From the NCBI RefSeq assembly GCF_018873765.1, contig NC_057925.1:16565568-16629567 (forward strand): a DNA stretch of 64,000 nt, given 5' to 3'. Every line of letters starts with the position of its first letter. Position 1 is the stretch's first letter. Source of the DNA: Telopea speciosissima. Its lineage: Eukaryota > Streptophyta > Magnoliopsida > Proteales > Proteaceae. A program made the position numbers and the translations under genes. Below are positions 23,384 through 36,026 of the stretch, piece by piece. The notes beneath the pieces are model-generated. The model saw only the letters and a program-made list of their open reading frames with translations, was not told the DNA's origin and did no database searches.

Positions 23384-24911
23384 CTAAGGTCCTTTAATTC
23401 AGCCCAGGCCCAGCCCGGCCCTACCACGGTTTACAAGAGCCCGGACCAGGCCTGATTGATCCTTAATACAGGGTCAGACTCCGGATGGATTAGGATGGAC
23501 TCGGGTTGGCTGGGTTTATTTGACACCCGTACCTGTACCATTTTCTTATGGACTTGCTTCCTCAGTTAGAATTTTATTGTGATAGTTAGATTCTCTAGTT
23601 GTTTGGTTTATATATGAGAATCGATCTTCGCTTCTATGCTCTAATTGCATTAAAATCAAACATCGTTGTGAAGAATCCCCATATCTAGATCAACCAGATA
23701 TTTTCTTAGATTCCTATTCTTCAGTTCCTAGGGGAGAGTTGTCAATCTCGTTTGTTACAATGATTCTTCTTTGAAGAACTAATATTTTATTTGAAGTTTG
23801 TTGATTGTTTGATGAATTGATACATCAGGCTGAGTCATGGTGACATATTGGAGGGCACCAACAATAGAACGATAACGTGTGGGTTCAACCATGAGAGCAC
23901 TCCTAAGTTGGACCATAACCGGACATGAACCCGACCATTGGTTGAATTAGTTCAGAGTGTACTCAATAGTTTTGTAATATTGTCATATATTTGGGTCCTA
24001 GACATCTATCTAGGTGGTGACTCTATTTCATTAAGACCTCAAACCCGGTTCAATCCCAAATGGGACCTGAAACCCCCGATGGGATCTCACAAAAATAAAC
24101 AAAAAAATGTAAAGAGGGGAGGAGAAGATATTATACCTTCACTAGACATCCATCCAAAAGTTTGGGGTTAATTACCTGGAGCTTTGGTGGCATAGCATAG
24201 ACTTTCTCTCTCTCTCTCTATCTAGTGCATCTCACAAGAGCCAAGAAATCATGCTTCACTCAAGAGTGTTCTCTAGTGCATTCAAGTGTGTCCTGGAATG
24301 GGGAGGGGGAGGCCTCTATTTATAGAGTTGAATCACGTACCCCTCTCTAATTGTGGCAACTAATGGTAGGAACTAATGTCAATCATTAGACATAAGGGCT
24401 ACATAGAGGGCGAAGATTAGTCCTCCAAGATCTTCTAGTTTTTAAGGCAAGCCAGTGGTAGTGATTAATCAAAAACATTGGATGCAAAGATTTAAATCCA
24501 AGGTCTAAAATTAGCCCAACAAAGTGGCAAGTCTTTCTAATGAAAGATTTGTTTGCCACAAGACCAAAGGGGATTCAATTTGTAGTCTTTTGTTTCAACC
24601 GTAGGATCTATGTATAGATTAGGGCCAAGATTAACCCACCCTCCACTAAGGAAGCTGGAATTATCAAGATTTCTTCAACACCTAAGGGGTAAAGATTTTA
24701 TGTATCCTAACCCACCATTATATTTTGGGTTTTTCAAAGTCGATCAAGGCTACATATGCTATCTTTTAGCAAAGGTATGTCCCCCCTTGGATGGTGAATA
24801 TTCACCCAATCCAAGGGGAGGGGTGAACCTTGATTGCCACCTAAGGAAAGATTATGTAATCTGAAGTGGCTATTCCCATCCCTTGGATTTAGGATTTGTT
24901 ATTGTCGAAAT
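23384..24911. other. Intergenic, repeat-derived, no gene
   Basis: 23384-23530 continues the GGCCCAGGCC-rich repeat that ends TTTGACACCCG, similar to the hAT-like ends at 12768-14322. A (CT)n run is at 24202-24219. Frames at 23938-24171 and 24610-24864 have no recognisable product. Confidence 0.4.
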
Positions 24912-25598
24912 CTGTTGGGATCCAAGCTTGCACACAAAAAAACTAGGAGACAGAGCAGAAGAGTGGCCTAGAGTTGATTCCTAATGGGGATTCTTCAATG
25001 CCTAAATCAGATCTTAGAGATACAGAAGTTATCGAGGTCGAAGACAAAAGGCCGATAACAGTATTCAAGAACAGACAAGATAGACTGAGTCGGATTAGAG
25101 TGAACCTTACCCCTTCTTCTGTACTGTAACTCTATTTATATGGTCCTCCTGGACTGTCCCTTCTGTTCTTTGAGTCAAGTGTTCCTAAGGCTGACGGAGA
25201 TCTAAGTAGGAACGGTTAATGGAATTTGTCCGTATTAGCAACTGGCATAATGAGGAGTCGTCATCCCGAATTGTTATCCTCTCCTGTCACAGCATGGTGC
25301 AGTAGCGCATCGTGCGACGCTGCAAAGGCCATGTGGCACAGTGGACCCCACATAGTGCACATGGCCTTTGCAGCTACCGCACGATGCGCTACTACACCGT
25401 GCTGTAATAGGAGAGGATAAAAATTCGAGTCATCCCTCTTGCAGGCCACTTGTAAAGTTCCTTATTCATGGATCCAGTGTGAGGGGCTGAGGGCTGGCAG
25501 TTTATTTAGGCCTCAGGCATGTATTTCGTGAGTTACCTTTGGTCTGGGTTTATTACACATGTCGTCTTGTCATTGGGGGTTACTTCTGATATGTATCA
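24912..25598 (-). mobile_element. LTR-like block, borders uncertain, carrying a foldback element
   Basis: Starts TGTTGGGATCC and ends near GATATGTATCA. Read on the minus strand it contains a TATA-like CATATAAATAGAG (near 25130-25142). No TSD or internal retrotransposon sequence was found, so a solo LTR is only a suggestion. Confidence 0.35.
25273..25420. repeat. Foldback element, different core
   Basis: TTATCCTCTCCTG and its partner GGAGAGGATAA bound arms of about 65 bp that include CGCATCGTGCG and GCAAAGGCCATGTG and their complements, around a loop of about 15 bp. End motif and layout resemble copies 1-3, but the core differs. The hairpin explains overlapping frames on both strands. Confidence 0.82.
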
Positions 25599-26672
25599 GG
25601 CTTTATTACATCAAGGATTGGGATTGAATTACCCCAAGTAGAATCCACGTACCTATAAATAAAGGGTAGGAGGAATCAAGGCATTAGGATGGGTTGGATA
25701 GTGATCCTACGGTCAAAAATAAATGTTTTTAACTAGGAAATACGATAGGCTACTAACCCCTAACCTCATTCCCACTAGGATTTTAACTGATTTGGAGGTA
25801 CCCAAAAAGCCCATAGGAGCTTTAAGGCAGCTCCAACTGGAACGGCCAGAGGCTCCTCAAGGAACCTGTAGAAGGAGAGTTTGAGCCATCCAAGAGGCTG
25901 CCCAAGAAGCCAGGCTGGTTCTATTTGGGACAAAATCACAATTTTGGGCCACATTTGGGTCCTCCCCCTTGGCCAACCCTAGGTGGACCTAACCAGGTTG
26001 TGGAGGATTTGACCGGTTCAACCGCATCTGGTCAAAATACCCTAAAATGTAAATCTATTATAACTTTAGTCGGGTGGTCAAAAAATTACAAATCGGTGCC
26101 ATTGGAAAGATAATCCTGAGTACTATCCCATGGGTAATAGAATAAGAATCAGGTGTTGTTTTCATGTTTTCAGCTCACCTAAGATTAATTTGTATGAAAT
26201 AATGATTAAAATGTGTCATTATTATCCTTTTTTATAACAATTTGTAAAGTTTGGGTAATTCCAATATTGTTTAGTGTGGGTGGGGAACCCTTCCTCTTAA
26301 AATTAAGTTCCATCAACCATTCCAAGGCTTTAGAGGGTCTCAGCGGACGTGCCAAAAATTGTTTGCCACTTTTTCCAAGCAAAATTTTACTTAGAAAGTT
26401 TTCACTTCAAGTAGGATATCTGAATAAAGTAAAATATTACCTCATAGACTTGTTTGCATATGGGCTTTTGTTGATGTACTCGGCATGCTTGACTAAAAAT
26501 TTTACCGGAGATTTCAAGTTGTCATAAATTATGCTGGACAATTGAGACCATAATTATATTGAAACTTAATGACAAGTCACAATAGGTCATTATTTATCCT
26601 TCAAATAGCATAAGCTGTAACATTTAACACAAAACAAGAGAACTATAAGATAATCAAGTCTTCAAATGTTAC
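25599..26672. other. Intergenic, 3' flank of the BURP gene
   Basis: No gene recognised. The frame at 26213-26527 has no known domain and is AT-biased. Confidence 0.4.
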
Positions 26673-27650
26673 TCAACCCAGACTCTTTGTCCAGACCATT
26701 CCATTCTCGCTTATCCAATGACAAACTTCAATTAAGCCTGGGCCAAAACCCAACAGCTTAAAAGCAAGATGGTTTGGATTCCAAGTTGATGTGTCATAAT
26801 GGCATGCCATGATCGCATGATTCACTTCCTTTCGAGCATGTATATCAACTGCATATATTTTTACTTTCTGTAAAACATGGCAATAATAAACTTGAAATAA
26901 GAATGGTAGACTATGACATATGATTGGTGCTTCAGAGAGGTTTCCATAGATGAGTTTCACTTCTCCAATTGTGACATTCTCATAAGATCCTTCAATGCTC
27001 TCACTACTCCATACACCGACATGGTGCCCTAATTTCTCAACAACAAAATCTATGAAATCCTCGGCGGAAGTCACACAGGTGCATTGCTCACCTCGAATGG
27101 GGCTCTTCTCGCATATCTCAAGAGTGTCTTGAATATACCCATCCATGTTTGATTCATCGATCACACCAAAAAGGTTCTTCAATTCCTTGATCCGGGAAAA
27201 TGAAAATGGAATTTTTGATACCAAACGTCTTGGCAAGAAGGATTTATAGGACACTGGGTCTCTTAAATCAGGGACAGGCATGAAAGCTCCTTCTTTCACC
27301 ATTGACTCCCGAAAAAATGGTAATCCCCCTTGGGTGGCAACTGATAGGGGTCCTTCATTTGGAACGTATTCATATTTCACTCTATCACCATTCCACTGGG
27401 CTATTGGTGGAAGAGTAGTGTCATATGTAATCTTCTTCACTTGTGCATTTGAAGAACAAGCAACATTAGCTTGCTTACAGAATAAATGCAGGTTGGAAGC
27501 CAATTCATTTTTCTCTATAAGTTTCATAAACATTGATGTCTGAACGAGACTTAATGGAGAATCCTTTGCAGCTAACCAATGTGGAGGGTGTGGAAGACCA
27601 ATATGGTCTTCCCAGTACTTTGAAAAAGCATTTTCAGCTTGAGAAGAACC
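26673..27650 (-). other. BURP gene exon 2
   Basis: Runs from the TTGTAG/GG acceptor to the TGA stop (26673-26675) and contains nearly the whole mature protein, 325 codons. Confidence 0.94.
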
Positions 27651-27805
27651 CTACAATTTCAACAGAAAAACATATCAACCAAATAAGGTAAAAAAGGGAC
27701 AAACTATAATCACATTGAAATAAATGGATAATGTAAAAGCATTATTTTTCTTACACTAAAGTATGCTACTACCAGCAGTCCAAGCAACACAATGGGATGG
27801 GTCAT
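26673..27805 (-). CDS. BURP-domain protein (PG1-beta/USP-like), secreted
   Basis: Two exons on the minus strand: 27805-27755 (51 nt, ATG at 27803-27805) and 27650-26673. They are joined across a GT-AG intron (AGT/GTAAG and TTGTAG/GG), giving 342 aa. Exon 1 encodes a hydrophobic leader with IVLLGLLVVAY, a probable signal peptide. A short segment with FSKYWEDHIGLPHPP follows, as in polygalacturonase-1 beta-subunit relatives. The BURP domain starts at FFRESMVKEG (about residue 129). It contains four CH dipeptides at about 261, 273, 300 and 327, spaced 10, 25 and 25, and a Trp eight residues after the last. This is exactly the family signature CH-X10-CH-X25-CH-X25-CH-X8-W. BURP proteins act in the cell wall or apoplast, often in stress and development; the specific role is unknown. 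No lesions seen. Confidence 0.95.
27755..27805 (-). other. BURP gene exon 1 (signal peptide)
   Basis: Only 51 nt, ending in phase 0 at AGT/GTAAG. A short signal-peptide exon before a long BURP exon is the usual gene layout of the family. Confidence 0.88.
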
Positions 27806-27880
27806 GGTGGAACCGAAATAGAGAATGGATGGTGATAGTTATTGCATGGAAATGGTGGAGGTTTTGAATGTGGTGTTTGA

Positions 27881-27890
27881 ATTTATATAG
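27881..27890 (-). promoter_or_regulatory. TATA box of the BURP gene
   Basis: CTATATAAAT on the minus strand, about 80 bp upstream of the ATG, consistent with a short 5' leader. Confidence 0.7.
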
Positions 27891-27897
27891 AGGGAAA

Positions 27898-28005
27898 AAA
27901 TTTTATAACCAACAAATGAAAAATGGGGGAGGTTTTGTTAGTCTCTAAATAAATTTTATAACCAACAAATGAAAAATGAGGGAGGTTTTGTCCGTCTCTA
28001 AATGG
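27898..28005. repeat. 54-bp tandem duplication in the BURP promoter
   Basis: ATTTTATAACCAACAAATGA followed by GGGAGGTTTTGT and GTCTCTAAAT occurs twice in direct orientation, with few mismatches, starting just upstream of the TATA box. Confidence 0.85.
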
Positions 28006-28899
28006 CTAAAAGCTTCTAGTGATTCTCAATTTTTGAATTTAAAAAATTTAATGTATGTTTTTTAATTTTTTTAAGAAAGAGCCTTAGTGAAAATTAATAA
28101 AGTGGGTTGAATTACAAATTTAAAAAAAATTTGCATTGATTTTATATCAATTCAACCAAACAACTTCACATCAGTTGCAACCAAACGACTTAAAAGGAAA
28201 AAATAAATTTCCTTTCACTTCCCTTCCCTTTCCCATTTCCCTTGCAACCAAACGGAGTTTGAGGGAAATTTGGTGTAAACTCCTTCGAATTAAAAATTTT
28301 AATTTTTTATGACCTTTTCATTAATGTGAGACCAAAATTTTTATGATTGGTAGGCCTTACTATACAGGTTGAGTCCTGTATCCAACTCTACCTATAATAA
28401 AATTCACATTTTGTTCAAAAAGAAGTTCCTAAAGAAGATATAGGTGACAACTAAACTATTTATATTAACTTTAACAATTAAAAAGCTAATGTCCTGAAGT
28501 TTTATTTAATTTAAGAAAATAATTTTTTTTTATGAAAAACCTAAGCCATACATTTTTTTAGGTCAGACTAACCACCCATATGGCTGGTTCAAGAAACAAT
28601 TCAAATTTCTATTCTTGAAATGAACTTTGAGACTTTTGGGTCATGACGCAAGACCATGGAAGGAAAACTTTGAGAGGAGGGGAAACTCCGAAATGTACTC
28701 ATAGCAAGAATTGGTAAGAAAAGTTTAGGCATAGAAAAGATAACACAGTTGTTATTCACGGAAATTTCGGCAGAAGATAATTGAGATATGCCAAACGTAG
28801 AAACACGAAACATTTTTTGTTATGTATGTAATGGGTGAACCATTAGTTATTGTAGGTTATATTTAGGTATATTATATTATGGGTTTATGGTATAGGTTA
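28006..28899. other. Intergenic, no gene
   Basis: AT-rich DNA. CCCTTGCAACCAAACG near 28237 is shared with 9436. The frame at 28601-28813 (minus) is unrecognised. Confidence 0.4.
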
Positions 28900-29085
28900 A
28901 TGGGAAAATTTTGAATGTTTCTACTACAAGGCTGGCAGCCAAGGAAAATGGTATCTTTAAGGGTATTTAAAAAAATAATAAAACCTAGGAGGGTATTTAT
29001 AAACCCAACGGGGAACTGAATTATTCCATTTGCATTGGCTGCCAGCCTTGTAGAAGGAGCATACACTAGCAAAATTTCATCCAGG
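28900..29085. repeat. MITE-like element with inverted ends
   Basis: CTACAAGGCTGGCAGCC (28922-28938) is matched by its exact complement GGCTGCCAGCCTTGTAG (29036-29052). The complementarity extends outward imperfectly to GAAAATTTTG and CAAAATTTC. No TSD was confirmed. Confidence 0.65.
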
Positions 29086-29485
29086 TTAATGAGTATGTTG
29101 TAGTGAGTGGAAGGAGGAGTTGTGCGTGGGAAGAGTTGTATGGATAATGTTAAGTGAATCACTAGAAGTTATGTAATGTCTGTTTCCTCAGCCCTATTAA
29201 ACAACACTATGGAATAGATGAAGCCGACTATTGAATTCCCTAATTTATCACTTAGTGATGAGGTAGGTTTTTTCACCAAAGCCAGACGTCCTTGCTTCGT
29301 CCGTTAAGCAATCCATACTCTCTCTATTTTTTTTTTCTTTTTCGTATTTTATTTTTCTTGAGGTCTTTTTGGTCATTTTTATGGGGGGTTTTTCAAGGTT
29401 CTTGTTGCGACTGAAGCTTCAATGTTGTCCATGTCCAATTGTCGTCATCACCGTGGGCAAGTGGCGATTTCCAACGTATACAGCT
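29086..29485. other. Intergenic, flank of the gypsy element
   Basis: No coding region supported. T-runs near 29329-29341. Confidence 0.4.
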
Positions 29486-29607
29486 TGCAACTTGAATCAC
29501 AAGCCTGAAACCTTTCTTTTCATCTTTCTCCTGCTTATTATCTTTTCTTTCCTCTCTCTTCTCTCTCTTTTATGACTTTTGTAACAACTTAAAATGAATC
29601 AAAACCT

Positions 29608-30128
29608 TGTTAGAATTTTAGTTCTAATAAAATTCCATATGGACATAATTAAACCCCTAAACCAGGCTAATTAGGGTTTTGGTTTAATAAAGTGGGATCA
29701 TTAAGTTATATTAGAAGTCTAATGTGGACTGGCTTAGTGTGAGCCAGATAGATTTCTATTGGGACTGTGATGAGTCAGACCCTATAGGGATTACTATATA
29801 AGGAGAGCTAGGTCCCCCCTCTACCCATCACAACTAATTATTCTCAATCACTATTGAGGAGTGCATTCTGGAAAGAGAGTGAGATATTCAGTGTTCATCG
29901 TCCCTGCGCATACGATATTCTCATCAGGCCAGTTACTTTGGGAATAGAGGGGAAGCACCTAGATCTTTGTTCTTTATTTTTCGCTGCAATCATCATCACT
30001 ATGGATGCGAAACAAGGTCAGTGGTTCTATCCCTATTTTCTATTATTTATTTGATTGTGTTCTTGAACGCCCTATGGAGATCCTGGCTTTTGGGATTTTA
30101 TCCCTATTCGGATCGATTTATTCTAACA
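29608..30128 (+). repeat. 5' LTR of the copia element
   Basis: Contains the TATA box TACTATATAAGG (about 29792-29803), about 330 bp before the LTR end. Almost identical to 36027-36547. Confidence 0.93.
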
Positions 30129-30130
30129 TG

Positions 30131-30142
30131 TGGTATCAGAGC
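30131..30142 (+). promoter_or_regulatory. Primer-binding site (initiator tRNA-Met)
   Basis: TGGTATCAGAGC, two bases after the 5' LTR; the standard priming site for plant copia elements. Confidence 0.9.
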
Positions 30143-31569
30143 CTCCATAGATCCGTTCTTGAACCTATATAGATTCAAAATAATAGAACATAATAAGGGA
30201 ATCGAAAATTTTTTTGTTCGAATCAAGTTTTTTAGGGTTTTTTTCAATTTTTTGAAAAACCCGTACGGATACTAGCATTCTGTCGGATTTTTTCTCCGAC
30301 AAAAGTCGAAATAAACCACATGGGTGGATAGAACTCGGGACGCTGAGAATTCCGGTGGGTGGATCACCACCGGCGGCCGCCGGACGCGCTCTCACGCGCC
30401 GGCGGAAGCGACGAGTGGATCTCACTCGCCGGCAGAAGTAAAAAAAAAGTTTTACGGGGTTTGCTATCGTGCGCCCCTGCCAGTTATAAGATCTGCTAAC
30501 GTGCGCCGTCGGGTCAGGTTGACCCGTTTTCCAACCCGAAGACCCGACCCGAATTCTAACCCTGTCAAAGGTGACCGAACCCGGTTGGACTGGGTCTGAA
30601 CCGGTTTACTCGAACCGGGGTTGAGCCAAATTGATTTGGTTTGACTTTTCGGACCGGTTTGACCAGTACAGTCAACCGGATTTGGACTTGAACTTTGACC
30701 GAGCTTTCTGGGGGCTACGAGACTCCTTTTGGGGTCCCATTTTTTGCGTTGGCTCTGTTTTTCTGTGCTCTACACAGTGGTGCCCTCTGTTTTGATCAGA
30801 TATGCATATTTAAATATTTTTGGTATTCTATTGATGCATGCCCTTTTATGTAATTTATCGATTCATTCTATTGGGAACCGAACCAATTTCTGACTTGCTG
30901 GAATACCTACCTTGATGAACAGAATCGTTGGATTTTGTGTTAGTTTTAAGACATTAAAAATAGATATGCATATTTTAAATATTCTTGGTATTCTTTTGAT
31001 GTATGCCCTATTCTGGAATTTGTCGATTCGTTCCATTGGGAACCGAACTAATTTTTTGACTTGCTGAAATACCTACTTTGATGAACAATACTGTTGGCAT
31101 ATTTGTGTTAATTTTGAGACAGTTAAGCCCCTTGTCATAAATTATAAAATAACACAATTTGCTTAAGGATGTAAGTAATTTTGGAATATCCCAAGAGAGG
31201 GTTCCATGGGTTCGACAGGATGCAGCCGCCAAAGCGACCTTCCTTGTTGAATTTGTGAAACACTGGTCTTATACAGTTGTGGGATGTCCTTCAATTTTGA
31301 TGTGTGGTCATACACCCAAAGGTGGTGATCATGTATTGGTACTTGAAGGGGTACATATACAGTATGCATATGAATAGGCTGACCCTAGAATTCTACACAC
31401 CCAAAGGTGGTGGATTTTGAAAGTTGAGCTGTATTCCCATGGCCACTGGTATGTAGGGATTTTTACAATTGCATATTGAGAATTCAGCCCAAAGGTGTTT
31501 TCACAATGATGTGTGTAAAATTCTCATTAGCTTATAAGGTTTCAAGCTGTACTTGCATCATGCTGATTA
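30143..31569 (+). other. Copia untranslated leader
   Basis: 1.4 kb between primer site and gag. It includes a GC-rich part (30320-30600) with many CCGG/GACCCG motifs, and two diverged copies of a segment of about 175 bp (30800-30910 and 30965-31080, both with GCATATTT, TTGATG and GGGAACCGAAC). No credible gene; the short frames here are not conserved. Confidence 0.6.
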
Positions 31570-32442
31570 TTGTACTGTTCATTGTTTAAATTTTCAGTCA
31601 TCTTTTCTGTCAATAATAACACGGTCACTATTGAGATTCTTACTGGGTCAAATTTTAAGAAGTGGAAAGAGGGCATTATGTTTTCCATGGAGATGGCAAA
31701 TGTGCATACGTCCCTTGTTATAGATAAACCAATGGACCTAACAGCTGATAGTACTGAGGATGAAAAACTTGTGTATTCTGCATGGAAAAAGAGTAATCGC
31801 TTAGCTATACCATCTATAAAGAGGTCGATACCAGAACACCTTAAGAGTGGTCTACCTGATAAATGTATTGCCAGGGAATTGCTGGATGCAATTTCCAAGA
31901 GATACCAAGCTTCATCGAATGCTGAGATTGGGAGACTTCTGTAAGGGCTATTTAATATAGAATATCATGGTTCTGGGGGTGTTAGGGATTATATTGTTTG
32001 GATGATTGACTATCAAACCAAAATCAAAGCCTTGAATATTGCTCTTCCTGATGCCTTGATTGTTCATCAAGTTCTGAATACCCTACCTTCTGATTTTGAC
32101 ATCATCAAAACCAACTATGTTTCCCAGGATGGTGTCTGGAGTATCGATGACCTTATTTCTAGGATTGTATCCGAAGAAGATAAACTACTTGTTATTTTCA
32201 AATCCCATGAGAGTGAAAAGTCTAAAAACCATACTCATAAGTCTACCAATAAAGAGTGCGATCGGATTAACAATTTGGGACCTAAGAAAGACTCTTTCAA
32301 GAAAGAGAGTGATTGCTGCTTCTTTTACAAGAAGAAGGGTCACATAAAGAAGGATTGCAACAAATACAAGACTTGGTTATCAAAACCCAGGCCATCAGGT
32401 AACGATTCTTTGGCTTTTGTTTGTAAATCCAATCTATCATAA
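31570..32442 (+). pseudogene. Copia gag with zinc knuckle, interrupted
   Basis: The frame opens with LTGSNFKKWKEG, a typical copia gag start (the retrotransposon gag family). It runs to an in-frame stop at 31942-31944, then resumes (YDIVW-like to NTLPSDFDIIKTNY) and ends after the CCHC zinc knuckle CCFFYKKKGHIKKDC (about 32312-32356). About 290 codons in total. The single internal stop would truncate the nucleocapsid. Confidence 0.85.
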
Positions 32443-35283
32443 GCCTCATCCAGTACTTGGAAGCTAGACGGCGGGGTAACTAACTAAGTTGCTTTTACCA
32501 TATAGGGATTCATAAACCGAAAGAGGCCAAATCAGGATGAATCAAGGCTTGTCATAAGAAACGATGGATATGATTGACGTAAAGTTCGTGGGAGATATCA
32601 TTTTATTACTAATTTCTAGTTTTAATTTAACTGTAAAGAATACTTTTTATGTACCATCCTTCAAGCGGAATTTAATTTCGATTTCAGTGTTGGACATTGT
32701 TAGTTACCATTTTGAAATAAAGAACAGTATGATAAATTTGTTTCAAATAAAGTTGGTTCCTGCATTACGTCCAATGGATTGTACAGACTGTGTTTATCTC
32801 CCTATGATAGCTACGTGTTTCATAATGTTAAAAACGTTGTTTCCAAAAGACTCTTACCTAAAGAACGGTCTTTCACATTGTGGCATAAGATGTTAGGTCA
32901 TATTTCTAAGGCAAAAGTGGAAAGACTGATAAAGTCTGACATCCTACCTACTCTCAAAAGTTATCTAGAAACTTATGTAGACTGATGTAAGGAAAAAATG
33001 ACCAAGATAAAGAAGAAAACTGTAGTCTATAGTTCTGACCTGTTGGAGGTCATTCACACTGACATCAGTGGTCCCTATTTAGCCACATTGTGTAGAAATT
33101 TTTTATTTCATCACTTTTAACAGACGACTACTCCCGATATGGCTATCTGTTGTTAATTAAAGAAAAGCCTGAATCTCTTGACAAGTTCAAGATTTTTGGG
33201 ACTGAAGTTGACAAACAGTTGGGGAAAGTTATTAAAATTGTTAAATCCGATCGTGGGGGTGAGTATTATGGCAGACATGGCGATGCTGGATAGCTTAAGG
33301 GCCTATTTGCCAAATACTAAGAGGACTCTAGGATAGTTGGTCAGTTTACTATGCCAGGAAGTCCTGAGAAAAATGGTGTCGCCGAAAGGCATAACCGCAC
33401 TGGTGAGGAGTATGATTAGTAAGATAAATTTTACCTAAGTTCTTATGGGAGAAGTTTTTGAAAACTACTCTTTGTATCCTTAACCATGTAGTTACTAAAC
33501 CCAGAAACCATCTTAGAGTTTGAGGGTGCCCTGCAGAAGTAAAACTATATTATCCAACTTTGAACAAGTTGGATCCTAGGACTACTCATTACTATTTTGT
33601 TAGCTACCCAGATTATTCGAAGGGATATAAATTTTATAATCCCTGCGAAGGCACTAGGATTGTGGACTCATAGACAGCAAAGTTTTTGGAATTTGATGTG
33701 GACGAAAAGAATGATTGTTCTCAGACTGTTCAAGATAATGATATGGTCGATACTTTAGTACCTATTCTTCTACCTATTCAGACGGATGTGGGGCATACTA
33801 TGCCATTGGTTACACCTACAGGAGTTCAGGATCCTGATATTGATACGATCCTTAACATTCATGTAGCACCTGATGAGATTCCTCTTAATCAGGATGCGGT
33901 TGAGGATCCCATCATTGATGCAGTTCCAGCTGAGATTCCTCAGATTCAGGGTGAGGCAGTGGTAGCACCATTACGGCAATCCATCAGGAAGAGAAATTCA
34001 GTTATACCATCTATCTATGAGGTCTATCTGGGAGAACATGACTACGACATAGGTTGTGTAGTTGATCCAGATACTTATTCGGGCACTGTTTCTAGTCTTC
34101 AGTTAGATTTGTGGTTTGATGTAATAAGAGATGAGGTGAAATCAATGAAACATAATGATGTTTGGGAGCTTGTTGAATTAAACCTGAGGGTCTTGCGGTG
34201 GATGGTTGAGACCATCTTGCGTGGACTTAAGAAGTCTATTTACGGTCTCAAACAAGCTTCCAGGCAGTGGTATTTGAAGTTCGACAGTGTTGTGACTTTA
34301 TTCGATTTTGTGGAAAACAAAGCGGATCAGTGTATATCACAAGGTCAGTGGGAGCAAATTCTATTTTCTCGTAGTTTATATGGATGACATCCTGCTTGCT
34401 AGAGGTGACCTAGGGATGTTGCATAAATGAAAGCAACTATTATCTAGGGAATTTGACATGAAGGACCTTGGTGAGATTTCCTTTGTCCTTGGCATTGAGA
34501 TCTATAGGGATTGTTCTCGCCGTTTACTAAGTTTTTCTCAGAGGACTTATGTTGATCGTATTCAGGAGAGGTTCAGTATGCTGGATTGCAAATCTGGGAA
34601 TGTTCATGTTCTCAAACTGAGCTCGATACAGTGCCCAAAAAATGAAGCTGAGAAGGATGACATAATGAGGTGCCTTATACTAGCGCACTAGGTAGTATCA
34701 TGTATGCTCAGGTTTGTATCAGATCGGATATTACCTTTGTGACGGGTCTTCTTGGCAGATATCAGTCAGATCCTGGTCTTAACCACTGGGTTGCTGCCAA
34801 GAAAGTATTACGGTACTTGAAGGGGACAAAAGATTATATGTAACATAAAGACACATTCCTGAACTCAAGCTAGTGGGTCATATAGATTCCGACCTTGCTA
34901 GCTGTGAGAATGATAGGAGATCTACATCTGGTTATGTTTTTCTGATGGCAGGAAGGATAGTATTATGGAACAGTACAAAACAGACATTGGTAACCACATT
35001 GACTATACAAGTAAAGTTTGTAGCATGCCATGGGGCTGCTACTCAGGTTATTTGACTCAGGAATCTCATAAAATAGTTGACCATTTTAGATTTTATGGAT
35101 AGACCCATCTAGATATATAGTAATAACAGTTTTGCTGTATTGTTTATAAACAACAATAAAGAACTTAGAAGGTCTAAGGACATGAAGGTCAAGTGTTTGA
35201 CCATAAAGGAGACAGTAAAGAAAGGTGACATTGCAGTGGAGCATATTGATACAGATGATATAGTTATAGATCCCCTAACCTAA
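32443..35283 (+). pseudogene. Copia pol (protease, integrase, RT, RNase H), multiply broken
   Basis: 32443-32560 holds protease remnants (STWKLDGG where copia has a DSGA-type site). 32850-32985 has the GAG-pre-integrase motif LWHKMLGHISKAK. 33000-33420 holds the integrase core, ending in MPGSPEKNGVAERHNRT. 34120-34400 contains the RT region with VWELVE and IYGLKQASRQWY, but the first RT motifs in between are deleted. VVYMDD is encoded at 34372-34388 in a shifted frame. 34873-35055 is RNase H with HIDSDLASCENDRRSTSGY, followed by the SKDMKVKCLTIKE tail to 35283. Several stops and frameshifts: inactive. Confidence 0.87.
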
Positions 35284-36026
35284 GGTCTTCGCCCTTGTGT
35301 TTTGAAAGACATGTCATAAGCATGGGTTTAGGTGCATCATGGGATGCGGTTGGTTAGTGAGAGTTGTTTTGCTCCATTGTAAAATGAAGTTTTTTTTCAT
35401 CTGTAATTTTTACTGTGTGGTAAATCTTGGCTTATATGTATCAGTTGTCATTGCATGCAAAATTCTTTTGAACACTTGGGTGTTTCATTTATTGACATGA
35501 TGCATATATATATCTAGTTTTAAAGAATTAAGGAATGTGCTAACCTTAAGCAAGGCTGGGGCATTAAGTTATTAGCCTAAAGGTATGTCTTGTAACACAT
35601 AAAGTAAAACTCGAGTTATTCAAGATGAGACATACAGATTCGTTAGAATCATAAAGATTATTTCTCTAGTGAGCCTGTGCCACTTAAAGAAGAGAAATTT
35701 TGGAGACAAATTGATAATACGTAAGGAATCACTATGTGAGTATTGCCGCACTACCACATTACATCCATGTTAGTAGAATTGAGGGCTCTCGTGACCATGA
35801 AAGGCTCTGTGTCGCTTGATCATAGATGCAGTTACCACCATGATTCGGTGTCTAAAACTCTATGGGATAGGATTGACTTTCTAATATGACCTCTAGACCA
35901 ATTTATTTTAAAAATTGTGCACATAAAGTTTTCTTAAAGAGTTGTTAGCCTGTGATTTGTTTTGGTCAAAATTGTTTTTAAATCCTTTTAAAAATAAGGA
36001 ATTTAATGTAAGTCCAAGTGGGAGAA

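Noticed and set aside
24912..25598. Confident solo LTR
   Set aside because: TG...CA ends and a TATA-like site exist, but no TSD; reported only at low confidence.
30324..30599. Arg-rich open frame in the copia leader
   Set aside because: It is GC-rich leader sequence upstream of gag. A similar frame in the other copia leader (48760-48972) is on a different register.
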